Below are positions 22,073-32,699 of a stretch of DNA of 64,000 nt, in pieces. The stretch is taken from positions 4,722,001-4,786,000 of the forward strand of contig NC_056420.1 in assembly GCF_905147365.1 (NCBI RefSeq), in the 5' to 3' direction. The translations under genes and the position numbers were made by a program. This DNA is from Aricia agestis (lineage: Eukaryota; Arthropoda; Insecta; Lepidoptera; Lycaenidae). The notes beneath the pieces are model-generated. The model was given only the letters and a program-made list of their open reading frames with translations, was not told the origin of the DNA and did no database searches. Position 1 is the first letter of the stretch. Each line of letters opens with the position of its first letter.

Positions 22073-22640
22073 AAAGTCCCCTGCATATTGATCAAAAGTC
22101 ACTCGAAAACTGTATGTTTAGGTTGGAATAAATTGACTTTTAAATAATAACTATATTCCTACAAAGGAGAATCAACACTGAACACTAACGACGCTACACT
22201 ATTTTTATGTAAGCAACAATCCCAGGAGGTTGAGTTTGGGAGGGCGCAGCCCCCCCAAGTATGGACAAGGGTAAAGTCCCCCGCATATTAATGAAATGAC
22301 ACTCAAAAACTGTATGTTTAGTGTAGGTTGGAATAAATTGAGATTTAATTAAGATCTTTTATCCTTAAAAGGAGAATTAAAACTCAAAACTAACGACGCG
22401 ACATCATTTTGATGTAAGCAGACATCCCAGGAGGGGGAAGTTTGGGGGGCGCAGTCCCCCCAAGTACGGGCCGAGGGCAAAGTCCCCCGCATATTATTCA
22501 AATGACAGCCGAAAAGTGTATGTTTAGTTTTGGTTGTATTAATAACTTTGTTCCTAAAAGGGAAAATTAAAAGCCAACAGTAACGACGCGACACCATTCT
22601 GATGTCAGCAGCAATCCCAAGTTAGGGGGTTGGGGGGGCA
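22073..22640 (-). repeat. Tandem array, three units of about 160-215 bp
   Basis: Units begin near 22073, 22271 and 22486, each with AAGTCCCCNGCATATT, TGTATGTTTAG, GGNTGNATTAA and ACGACGCNACANCATT, ending GGGNNGGCGCAGCCCCCCCA. Divergent but clearly related. Confidence 0.7.
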
Positions 22641-22816
22641 CAGCGTTTTAATAATATGGAGCCTATGTGCTTACCCGACACCTTAGTAATATTCAAAATT
22701 TGAAGTAAATCTTTTTGAGTTTATCTCGGACATATATACAGACAATAAGACGAAAATTATGAAAACTACATTTTTGGCTTCCATTATATCGATTGTAGAT
22801 CAGTTGGGTGAGCCAA

Positions 22817-22970
22817 AATCTTTTCGTTTTCGCTTCATTATAGAATCGCCGATGAAAATGTATGGAATTAACATAAGCGTTCGTTAATATGACGTTGACG
22901 TTCGACTCGTCTTATGTCAATTCCCTACATTTTGAGCGGCGATTCTATAACGAAGCGAAAACGAAAAAGT
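22817..22970. mobile_element. Fold-back MITE, AGAATCGCCG family (copy 1)
   Basis: Left arm CTTTTCGTTTTCGCTTCATT...AGAATCGCC, AATGTATGGAATTAACATAA. Right arm is the reverse complement ending CGAAGCGAAAACGAAAAAG. A relative is at 25825-25955. Confidence 0.7.
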
Positions 22971-23084
22971 TTCCGTGGTTTCTGCTAAATGGTCTGGTCC
23001 CAAGTATTTTTTTTTAATATTCTATGTGCAGAATTGACTCTCGTATGTTTTTACAATTATGTCACGTATAGATGAAAAAAAAGC

Positions 23085-23153
23085 GCGAAAACTATACAAT
23101 CGATTGTAATATAAAATCTTACAATCGAATACAATCGATTGTATAGTTTTCGC
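23085..23153. repeat. Short inverted repeat
   Basis: GCGCGAAAACTATACAATCG at the left and CGATTGTATAGTTTTCGCGC at the right, with further CAATCGAT matches inside. Sits just inside the second Helitron array. Confidence 0.7.
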
Positions 23154-23170
23154 GCAAACCATAAGTCTTA

Positions 23171-23600
23171 AGGTACTCAAAGTGTCTCCATACCAAATTT
23201 CATCAAAATCGGTTGAATAGTTTACGCGCAAATCATAAAAGTTTATTGAGCGGAAACCGTACATTTTTTCGGGATGAAAAGTATCCTATGTACTTTCTCG
23301 GTACTCAAAGTATCTCCATACCAAATTTCATTAAAATCAATTGAATAGTTTACGTGCAAATCATAAAAGTTTTTTGTGCGGGAACCGTACATTTTTCCGG
23401 GACAAAAAGTATCCCTTGTCCTTTCTTATGTCTTAAAGTATCTCCATACCAAATTTCATCAAAATCGATAGAATAGTTTACGCGCAAATCATAAAAGATT
23501 ACTGTGTGGAAACCGTACATTTTTCCGGGACAAAAAGTATCCTTTCTCGGGACTCAAACTATCTCCATACCAAATTTCAGCGAAATCGATTCAGCGGTTT
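23171..23600 (-). repeat. Tandem array, four units of about 121-129 bp
   Basis: Units start at about 23171, 23300, 23428 and 23549, each with ACTCAAAGTATCTCCATACC, AAATTTCATCAAAATCG, TAGTTTACGCGCAAATCAT and CCGTACATTTTTCCGGGA. The unit equals the conserved 5' part of other Helitron copies, here amplified. Confidence 0.75.
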
Positions 23601-24002
23601 GGGCGTGAAGAGGTAACAGACAGACAGACAGACAGACACACTTTCGCATTTATAATATTAGTATGGATAATAAGTAATAACATAATATTAATTATACTGA
23701 TGTTATCTGAGAGATAATCTTATGATAAATAATGAGATAAGGTCAGATGGTATCACAAATACCATCTGACTTTCACAGGACTGTCTCCGTACCGCTTACC
23801 TATCCTAAGTCTGTTGATGGTTATAAAAGCATCAAAGACTCGGTTGACCTTAACGCAGTTGGATGATTTCTTCCGAGTCAACTGAACAAAAACGATATCG
23901 ACTTTTTGTGGGAATTCCCTACAGACTACAACGTGTATCTTTTTGTGGTTGTATGTATAGCTGCTTCTTGCTTTGAGCCATTGATGCAAAACTCAGCAAA
24001 GT

Positions 24003-24460
24003 TCAATTAATTTCTGTATAGGTATTTATGTACCTAAGTACTTTCAATACGCGCGAAACAAAGAGTGAAGATTTTTGCATTTTGTTAGCGCCTTTTTTAT
24101 AAAATAAGGGGGGCAAACGAGCAAACGGGTCACCTGATGGAAAGCAACTACTACTAGCTGCTGGTGCGTCGTCAGCCTTTATGGTCCGGTGGCGTCTTTG
24201 CGACGTAGAGTCCTCATCTAGGGCTAAGTATTCGTGTTTTTTCGCCACGGCATCGTTGAAAATTTTGCTAGATAACACTGGAATTAATTTTTCTTTGTCT
24301 TTCTTGAATAAAAGTAGAAATCGAGAGAGAGTTATTTTATAGATCAAGTTAAAACGCATTCTCGCCACCCGGAAATTTCGCTCGCGAATTCTTGATACCT
24401 TTTTACTACCGATAAGTTGGTAAAGTAAAATTATCGGAACTAAATCTTTATACAATAAAA
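24003..24460 (-). other. Unrecognised 150-codon open frame, partly repeat
   Basis: An uninterrupted frame whose C-terminal third translates the retroposon 3' fragment (ggtcacctgatggaaagcaa) at 24109-24160. The middle, with K/R-rich and LALDEDSTSQRRHR segments, has moderately protein-like composition. I recognise no family. It may be a decayed coding fragment of a mobile element or chance. Confidence 0.2.
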
Positions 24461-25213
24461 GAACTTACCTACTTTATTATAATAAGGGGTATAATATTTA
24501 AAAGCGGGACACAATGTCGACGCAACCTGGCGCTACCATCGAAATGTATAGAGATAGAGCGCAACCAAACGGACACGGGACACCTAGACCGACTAGGTTA
24601 ATGTCCCACCATAGTATTCCTGAAAACATACTCCCTACACTATGTCAGCGCCTATACAGTTAAACTTGTAACTAAAACAATACATAAATCCAAGTAAAAC
24701 CAGAAAAAGTTAAGTTGACTATTATTAAGTAGGTAACAGAATTAATAAAGTATGAATGTAATTTTTGTAGGCTTTAAAAACAAGTTCAATTTGTAATCAT
24801 GACCAACAATTATCTAAAAAAAATGTAACTTGTCATTAAGTAATTTTACTTAATGACAAGGTGAAGTCCCGTACTCTTGCTTTTCTTTATTCTTTTCCTT
24901 TTGATTCACGAATTACGAGTTTATGTGTCTATTATTCACGGAAATTCATTGAATGACTTCAATAAGGACGTGAGCTGACATCGTACCAGCCACTACCCAG
25001 TCACCCTAGCGCGAGATAGCTTTGACAACGATGTGCGAATTTTGTGTCAGCCTCGGTCCCCTGCCCTTTATTCGACTGCGCTAAGAAGGGTTATTTAAGT
25101 TTTTTAGTGTAATGTATAATTTTAGTTTATTGACGCATTTAAACTTGAGAAGTAACAACTTCAGAAAAAATTAAGTCGTTTTGGTATGCTTGTTAGACTA
25201 GGTATAGGAAAGA

Positions 25214-25440
25214 CGCCTCCGTGGTCTAGTGGTAGGCATAGAGCGCGGCTCTTGACTCGGAGGTCGTGGTTTCGATTCCCGCGTTGAATACATGTTATTT
25301 CTAAGTTTGGTTAGGACAATACAGGCTGATCACCTGATAGTCTGACAAGTAAGATGATCCATGCGTCTATAAAATTACTCCTGCGTAGCTGGCCTGGTTT
25401 CTAAACTATATTAGTGACTCTATCTCTACGTTCTCACCAT
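25214..25440 (+). mobile_element. tRNA-derived SINE (copy 1)
   Basis: The head is tRNA-like, with a box A region (TGGTCTAGTGGTAGGC) and box B (GGTTTCGATTCC) correctly spaced for RNA polymerase III. The tail contains GGCTGATCACCTGATAGTCT and AAGTAAGATGATCCATG, shared with the copy at 40079. It has no intact acceptor pairing, so it is not a functional tRNA. Confidence 0.8.
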
Positions 25441-25824
25441 GGCATATCAAAAGTTCTTCAGGAAACTTTAAAACTCCTTCTTTTAATAAACTGTGAGTAT
25501 TTGTAAATAGGTAGGTTATAGCAAAGCATTTGCAACTCTATTTCTACTCTCTCTCTATGGCATATCAATCGCCTTTTTACAGGAACTTTTGAAAACTTTC
25601 TTTGAATATTTGAATTTTTGAATGATAAGAAAACCAAAAATTTCCATAGTCCAAGGATGTACGTAGCGATAGATTGAATTTGGCCTCGCGAAAGCAATTA
25701 GTTGAGCACCGAGAGCGGGGCGCGGCCCCATGGGTTAATCAAGTAATAGAAAGCTGATGGAACATCCAGACGACGATATGCGATGGTACATAAACTTCCA
25801 AGAGCACCTAGCCAAGGCTTTTCC

Positions 25825-25955
25825 TTATCGCTTCTTTATAGAATCGCCGTTTTAATGTATGGAAATTATATTAGACGAGTCGAACGTAAATTCTTATTTT
25901 AATTGCATACATTTCAATCTGCGATTTTGTATAGAAGCGATAAACAAAAAGTCTT
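25825..25955. mobile_element. Fold-back MITE, AGAATCGCCG family (copy 2)
   Basis: TTTTCCTTATCGCTTCTTTA...AGAATCGCC at the left and CGATTTTGTATAGAAGCGAT at the right. Arms more diverged than in the copy at 22817. Confidence 0.6.
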
Positions 25956-26504
25956 AGCTAAAGGGTCAGATAGATTATTTAAATAAAGAGATAGATTTCT
26001 ATTTAAATATAAATTGGTTCATAGGCACCATCGCAATTTTGTCGGTTTATAAAGCTATCCGAGAGACCATTTTGACATGTCTTGTGATTGCACATAACCT
26101 GGCTAAATAACTATATCTAACTATCTAAACCCAATAATATTAGATTACTTTCAGGTTGTAGTCTGTAGGCAACGCGCTGACTATTTCTTACAGCTGCAAT
26201 CGTTTTTCAGCCGCAGGTTTTTCAGTAACTGCAGCCTACATAAGCAATGGCAAAATTTCTTAACCCATCAATCCCCAAGCGGCAGCCGGCTGCCGCATAA
26301 CAATTGAAAATCTATTGTGTCTGCGATACACAAGATGGAGCTACTACTAATATTGTGATGTAAACATTTTATTAAATTCGCATGTCGATCCCAAAACTTA
26401 ATGTCATTTGATGGCAATTCCTGATACAAGCTTTATTAGCAGACTACATCGATAAGTCGTGACTCTATCTCGTGCATGGGGCCCTTAGTAACACAAAAAT
26501 CCCG

Positions 26505-26937
26505 TTTTTAGGGTTTCGTACCCAAAAGGTAAAAAAAGGTTGCCTGTCCGTCTGTCTGTCTGTCGCCAGGCTTGTATCTCAAGAACCGCTATAGCTAGAC
26601 TTCTGAAATTTTCACAGATTGTGTATATCTGTTGCCGCTTTAACAACAAATACTAAAAACAAAATAATATTAATATTTAAGGGGGGCTCCCATACAACAA
26701 ACGTGATTATTATTTTTTGCCTTTTTTGCTCGTAATCAATAATGATAAGAGGTAGGCACTTGAAATTTTCACAAAGGCCTTAAATATATTTGTTCTTTAA
26801 TAATTCATAATAATATTTAAATAAAATAAATAATTAAGGGGGCACCCATACTAAAAACACAATTTTTGGTATATTTTTGGCCTATTTTTCTCTATAACGA
26901 TACGGAACCCTTCGTGCGCGAGTCCGACTCGCATTTG
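26505..26937 (+). repeat. GGTTCCGTAC repeat family, copy 2
   Basis: Same layout as 15981-16410: GGGTTTCGTACCC, GTCY tract at 26545, GGGGGGCTCCCATACAACAA, ACGGAACCCTTCGTGCGCGA. It preserves an intact CCCTTAAATATT-equivalent site that is interrupted in the copy at 28283. Confidence 0.65.
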
Positions 26938-27399
26938 CAAATTCATCACGATTGGCAAATGGCGGTAGAAACAAAAACGAAACCAGTTTGATAAGCCTTT
27001 TTACATGTCCTCTCGCATTTGGAAATTGTAACTAAATATTTGATCATAATTAAGCGGGTCACGAGGTAGAGTAATATAAAACAAAAAAATCTGAAACCTG
27101 ATCCACACGTCACATAGGGAAAACCCTGATTATAAAAAGGGTATTGGGCTTTTTTCCGCTCTTACATTTTATGTGAATATTTAATAATGTTGGCCGCGAC
27201 TAAGTACCTTCGTACAGAAAAAAATATATGTATTTAGCGAGCGCAGATTTTTCTACATTAAAATTCCTGCCCTAGTCCTCACTTGGGACTCAAAATATCT
27301 CGATATCCTAACTCTAAATTGGTTTAGCAGTAAAAGGTAACACACAAACATACACTCGCAACTACTAGGTACTACTAGAAGACGCTCGCAATTTTCTTG

Positions 27400-27780
27400 C
27401 GCCAAAATACATTTTTTCTGGATAAATCCTATGTCTTTTCCCGGGACTCCAGCCTGCCTAGCATACGCTAACGAGATATCTCACTCTACATGTTTTCTCG
27501 ATGTTTGATGGTTCGTCTCTTCATCTCTATTGACCCTAGCATGACAAACATTTTTTCTCGCGTAGATCTATCATCGACATAACACATATTTATAAAGTTT
27601 TGTCGAGATAATGTCGAGATTTTGACATTATGAGATGAGTAGTTTTTAATTATCTCGAGAGTGAGATATCTCGTTGGCGTATGCTAGGCAGGCAGGTATC
27701 TCAATACCAAATTTCAGCAAAATCGGTTTACCTATTTTGGCGTGTAAAGGTAACAGACAGACACATTTTAGCATAAATAT
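27400..27780 (-). mobile_element. Helitron-like relic interrupted by a MITE
   Basis: The sequence ccaaaatacattttttctgg...cccgggactc and its continuation tatctcaataccaaatttcag...aggtaacagacagacaca are the Helitron 5' region, broken by 27453-27692. Confidence 0.55.
27453..27692. mobile_element. MITE with CCTGCCTAGC ends (copy 2)
   Basis: Ends CCTGCCTAGCATACGC and GCGTATGCTAGGCAGG. CAG flanks both sides (27450-27452, 27693-27695). It differs from copy 1 mainly by an 18-20 bp stretch (attgaccctagcatgacaaa). Confidence 0.8.
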
Positions 27781-27799
27781 TACTTAGTTTATTTTATAG

Positions 27800-28040
27800 T
27801 CATTATCACGGTTTTGCTCAATCGAGCCATAACGTCGAGCAAAACCCGCGGCTCGGGCTTTCGTCCACACATTCAGCATTGCCCGATAGTTTTATTCTAA
27901 ATCGATATATTTCATTCCATCAAACCGGCTCGAGCCTTCGAGCGGCTCGATTCGCATCGAGCCTTCGAGCTGTGAGTTTTGCGGTCCATACAGTAATAAT
28001 TATTACTCGATTTGGAGTAAAACTATCGAGCAGAACCGTA
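27800..28040. repeat. TCGAGC-rich palindromic region
   Basis: Multiple CTCGAGCC/GGCTCGAG and TTCGAGC motifs in both orientations, including GCTCGAGCCTTCGAGC at about 27928. Probably a decayed fold-back element. Confidence 0.4.
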
Positions 28041-28282
28041 TGTGAGTATTTAGCATTACACTTAAGAACTTAAGACTGATCTAGCTTTATTTTCCTGAAA
28101 CCAAAGCCTGAAGGACAGAGAAGTGTGGACACTCTATGTACCGAGTTTTAACTCGTTTTTAAGTGGATGTTTTATTGTTTACGACATTCTCGAGTATACC
28201 TAGTTTGTTAACTGTAATATTATCTGTTACTTATGACTAAGTATCTTAGTGAAAAGCATGCATGTGCCGCTGTAAAAAAATA

Positions 28283-29198
28283 ATCGGCCAAGTGCGAGTC
28301 GGACTCGCGCATGAAGGATTCCGTACCGGTATAGAGCGAAAGTAGACAAAAAATACAATTTTTTGTATGGGAGCCCCCCAGAAATTAAAATAAAGTAAAT
28401 ACTTTATTTTAATTTTATTATTAATTATTAAATTACAATTATAATTAAGAACTTTGTGAAAATTTCAAGTGCCTAGCCGTTACCATTATTGATTACGAGC
28501 TAAAAAGGCCAAAAAAATCACGTTTCTTGTATGAAAGCCCTCCTTAAGAGAAGTCCACACCGCCCTTTTTTCCATACAAACGTTGTCCCCTGTTTCCTCC
28601 CTGGATAATGCTAGTAGAGTTATAATTTTTTTCCTGAATAGCTACGGCCACTAATACAATGTCCCTATGTTTTCTTTTTTTTCATAATTTAATTATGAAA
28701 TAAGATATGAACGTTCAAAAACCCAAAAAAACTGTGTTCAAACATCCAGAAAACAGATTTGGCTAGATTATATAAAAAAAAAACAAAAACATAGGAACAC
28801 AGCTCAGGCCTTTTTTTAATCTTTAATGAAAAAAGCACTTAAATCGGTTAAGTTTTGGAGAAGGAATCAGAGGACAACGAATCGTTGATTTTCTGCAATT
28901 GTCTCTATCGCGTTCTGCGGTATAGGCTTGAGGTAAGGGAGACAGCTATAGATATTACACGTACCTTTTTGTCATTTCTCTAGCCCCTGGTGTATCCTCT
29001 TAAATATTAACTTTATTTTATTTTTAGTTTTTGTTGTTATAGCGGCAACAGATATACATAATCTGTGAAAATTTCAGAATTCTAGCTATAGCCGTTCTTG
29101 AGTTACAGCCTGGAGACAGACAGACAGACAAACGGACAGACAACGAAGTCTTAGTAATAGGGTCCCGTTTTTGCCCTTTGGGCACGGAACCCTAAAAA
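28283..29198 (-). repeat. GGTTCCGTAC repeat family, copy 3, split by a MITE
   Basis: Reverse orientation: CGGCCAAGTGCGAGTCGGAC at 28285 to CACGGAACCCTAAAAA at 29198, with the (GACA)n tract at 29115. The halves are separated by the insertion at 28548-28999. Confidence 0.7.
28548..28999. mobile_element. MITE with TTAA target duplication (copy 1)
   Basis: It begins GAGAAGTCCACACCGCCC, ends GGTGTATCCTC, and is flanked by TTAA at 28544-28547 and 29000-29003. The short GAG(A/G)A/TCCTC ends are inverted. The uninterrupted sister repeat has a single TTAA here. A 471-bp relative is at 62168-62638. Confidence 0.8.
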
Positions 29199-29518
29199 TG
29201 TAGAGTTTTCCATTGCGCGCGCATTAGGTACCCACATTGGATTAACCCGTAAAATTTCTTACTTTACATTTAGAATAAGTTAGGTGTTTCTTTTCTACTC
29301 ATTAGTAAACATTTCTATATTTTTGCAAAGGATATGAATATAATATAATTATAATAAGCAGTCGGCAGCATCAGCACGTTTAAAACGAGTATAATTATAC
29401 CGGTTTCCACTATTCTCTACCAATTTTACGCTAGCATTTCCACTGATATTAGAGTTGTATTTACTGCGTACCTATTGTGTGGAAAGTTATTTTATGTTTT
29501 TTTTTTATATTATTACTA

Positions 29519-29690
29519 GCTGACCCGGGAAACGCTGTTTTACCATATCAATTATTTCTAGTATCAATTTAAAAATTAACTGAAAACCTATTCTCAGGCC
29601 TAACGAATGTATACTTATACAAATTTCATTAAAATCGGTTGAGCTGTTTTGACACGAGAATTTCATATATTTATACCTATACAATATATT
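29519..29690 (-). mobile_element. Decayed Helitron-like fragment
   Basis: CTAGCTGACCCGGGAAACGC at one end and aatttcattaaaatcggttg inside. This is an old relative of the Helitron copies elsewhere. Confidence 0.45.
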
Positions 29691-30366
29691 AAAAAAAAGT
29701 TTTATGTTCCTAAACATCACCCCCTTATAAACTTAAGACTAAAATAACATACTTTGCGAATAACTAGGGTCTAGGCTACTAACTAGGCTTATAAGCTTTT
29801 GTTTCACTGCAGTCAGTGCGTCAAAAACTTAATATTTAATTCGAAGATTTTCCAAGATTTTTATACGAGTAGAATAATAATAGAATAGGAAGATTTTGTT
29901 TCCAATTTACTCAAACTTAGTTAAAATATATTTTGTATACCGACTTAATACTAATCACCGTACTCAGAGACATTTAATTACGATTAAACTTCAATTTAAT
30001 GTAGAGTTTGACAGATAATGTATGGGGCTTATGTCAAAATTTTGAAATAATTACAAGTAAGTAATTAATGTTCCACTCTGAGTGCGGCAGTTAATATAAT
30101 AAAAAACTGGTCTGCTGTTTTATGGTGATGTAACGACTCTACATGAGTCTAAATTTTTTTTTCAGTTAAGTAGCCTGTAGTAATTTTTATTACTTAAATA
30201 TTTTTACGTTCTTTTAAAATTAAAGATGTTATAGTCATGCTAAAACTATGAGCTATCGCGTTAATTATATTTATTTTATTCGGAAGGTGATTTGATAAAA
30301 ATAATCCTTTTCGTCCAAACAAGAGAGGCGGAAATCGGACGAATTTGCAAATATTTGAATACTCAC

Positions 30367-30585
30367 AGTATAAAATCACTTATTTCGAAATTCGAACGAA
30401 CATCACAGTTTTTTCACAAACACTTTATTGTCCAGAAACTTTTTTTAACTTCCAAAGAGGTTCTAAATTCCAATGTTGATATTTTTGATTAATTTCGCGC
30501 TGAATTTTCACGCGCGCACGTGCGACGTCCGCGCTCCACAGAGACAGTAGGCGGCAAAGCCTCCGCGCGCGCCTTTATAACCCCG
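30367..30585 (-). promoter_or_regulatory. Candidate TATA promoter and 5' UTR exon, minus strand
   Basis: The minus strand has GGGGTTATAAAGGCGCGC (about 30584-30568), followed about 30 bp on by a CpG-rich start region with CACGTGCG, and then a gtgagt splice donor at 30366-30361. Upstream lies an ATTGG box. No ATG-led coding frame occurs in this exon, so it could be a distal non-coding first exon for NKCC, 14.6 kb upstream of its start codon. That link is inference. Confidence 0.4.
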
Positions 30586-31301
30586 CCACACGACCAATAC
30601 AAATATTTTTAATTACTCCAATTATTCTTTCTAGTTCCGACGAGATTACTTCCAGTTTCAATAATGCGGTCCGTTACCCGAAACCGCGTTTATTTTTAGT
30701 TGTACCATCATATATTGGGTACGCAAAGTGCCTCGTAAAATTGGTAATATATCGATAAAATGATCGCAGGGATTTTTATATTGCATTGAGAGCCAGTGCG
30801 CTACTATCGCGGATTTTAAAGGAACCGAAACTTGACGAGTCGCGACGGTAGGTACCAGTTACCACAAAACAAAACTAAATATCTAGATTTCATTTCTTTT
30901 CTTTTCTATGTAAACTGTTAACTGGTTTAGAAAATATGGAATTATTTTCTTATTATTTTGTTTAAATAATACGCTTAGCTTTTATATCTAAAAATTACAG
31001 TTTAAATTGGCGAGTTACATTTGGTGAGCCGGAAAACTGTAACCAAACACAAATATTTAAATCAATTATTGTGTCATGTACGAATCAAATTGTTTTTGCA
31101 TTATTTCCCTATCAAACAAATGAATTTCATACCTTTAAGATTTAATTTTAATAAATTACAGATGTACTAATATTGTCGTAAGTTATAAGTATTATTGGAA
31201 AATATTTTTATTCAAAAATGTATTTAAATAATATTACAGTTTTCATTTCGTGTTTAAGGTATGTTTTGGTTGTCAAAGTGGGTTAAGTACATTTTTTTTC
31301 A

Positions 31302-31524
31302 TTCCACAACTTTTTGTCTACCTAGACAAAAAGTTGTGGAATTTCTTCTTCACTTTCTTTACAGACTATACCTACCCACCTGGGTAGGTATAGTCTGTAA
31401 AGAAAGTGAAGAAATTAAAAAGTGACAACATTGTAGTGTCATCCCTTTTTTCTTAGATTGATTTGAAAGGGATGACACTACGATGTTGCCACTTTTTAAT
31501 TTCTTCACTTTCTTGACAGGCTAT
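31302..31524. repeat. Cluster of nested hairpins
   Basis: Hairpin 1: TTCCACAACTTTTTGTCTA (31302-31320) against 31323-31341. Hairpin 2: 31340-31377 against 31380-31417, an almost perfect 37-bp stem with a 2-nt loop. Hairpin 3: about 31395-31448 against 31464-31522, sharing the right arm of hairpin 2. The AAGAAAGTGAAGAAATT block can pair with either side. Confidence 0.85.
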
Positions 31525-32699
31525 AAGATCCTTGAGTTTAAATTCTTATCCTAATTACATTTTTAAAACCTTTTCTTCCCATTGTAGTGTGTGTTATAAT
31601 TGTGGGTAATTGCGTATTGTAAAGTCAGCTATATTTGTATCGTGGCGATATAACTCCTGCGAGAGCCAGTCGTCTGCCCATCGCGTCGCCAACTTTAAAC
31701 TGGTCGTGCAATAAAGTGATTCAGCACATCAAGTATTTAATTTAAAGACCCCAGCCATTGTTCACGAAATCATCATCAAAAATGATGCTTAATAGGCACT
31801 GCAGAATCGAAGCAATTTTTGTACCACTGCATACCTAATTTGAAAAAAAAAACATTTTAAATTATCCAAAGTTGTCCGAAGTCATCTTTTTACAATATTC
31901 AAACAATAATTTTATTATGCTCTCGATGAGGTAATTTTTAATAGCCTTCTGGTAACATTTATTGCGAATCAATAGCAATAAAACTGATGCGAAAACAATT
32001 GGTTTAAAATAATACATTGCCGTGATATTTATTATTATACCAGGAATTTACATTATACTTACTTTAATCGTAAACAGCCAGAGTAAAGGAAAAACAATGT
32101 AGTTAAATGGAAAGATTTCAAATACTTAATTAAATGTTCACTTTAAGTATATAATTTAAGATTATCTTCAACCTACGAATAATAAATAGTAAATAAAAAT
32201 GGAGACATAAAGGGAAGGACAAAATTCAACGCCCTTATAATCCACTGGTTGGAGGGCGCCGCCCAGGGACCGGAAATGATGTCCATGGGCGGGCGGAGAG
32301 TTGCGCTTATCACTATTGTCTTTATTTACTATCATTTTTTCGCCGGAGTCGGGTAATCAAGTTTACATAATATATTATTATATTATTAAATTAAGTATGT
32401 ATTTTAATAGTTTGTATTAATTTAATTTTTGACAGTTTGTACTTTGTATAATACCTACTTATTTTTTATCAAATCCTATAACAACGCGTATCGCATCATT
32501 TTTTTAAATAGTAATAATAGGTACTGTACTTAATAAGAGTTTTAGTTAATTTAATAAAGGCGAATAATACTTTGAAAAGGAGTGAGTCCATTGAGACGGG
32601 CCGTGCCGGGGCTCAAAACACGGTCCAGTAGATTTTAGTTTCTACTATATTCTTATAGCAACGTTTTTGATATATCGAGTCACGAGTGATTTAAGAGTG

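Larger units (their letters stand above)
21949..23667 (-). mobile_element. Long non-autonomous Helitron with two internal tandem arrays
   Basis: On the minus strand it runs from TCCATACTAATATTATAAAT (23667) to a GC-rich 3' hairpin region and CTAG (21949). A second 3'-end-like block (gctgttgcccgcgagttcg) lies only about 50 bp inside at 22006. It contains two tandem arrays and a nested fold-back element (separate entries). No helicase or Rep motif is encoded. Confidence 0.65.

Noticed and set aside
22073..22640. CRISPR array
   Set aside because: Units are about 200 bp and tandem without unique spacers; the genome is eukaryotic.
25214..25290. Functional tRNA gene
   Set aside because: The boxes are tRNA-like but the acceptor and anticodon arms do not pair well and a second diverged copy with the same tail exists, so it is a SINE head.
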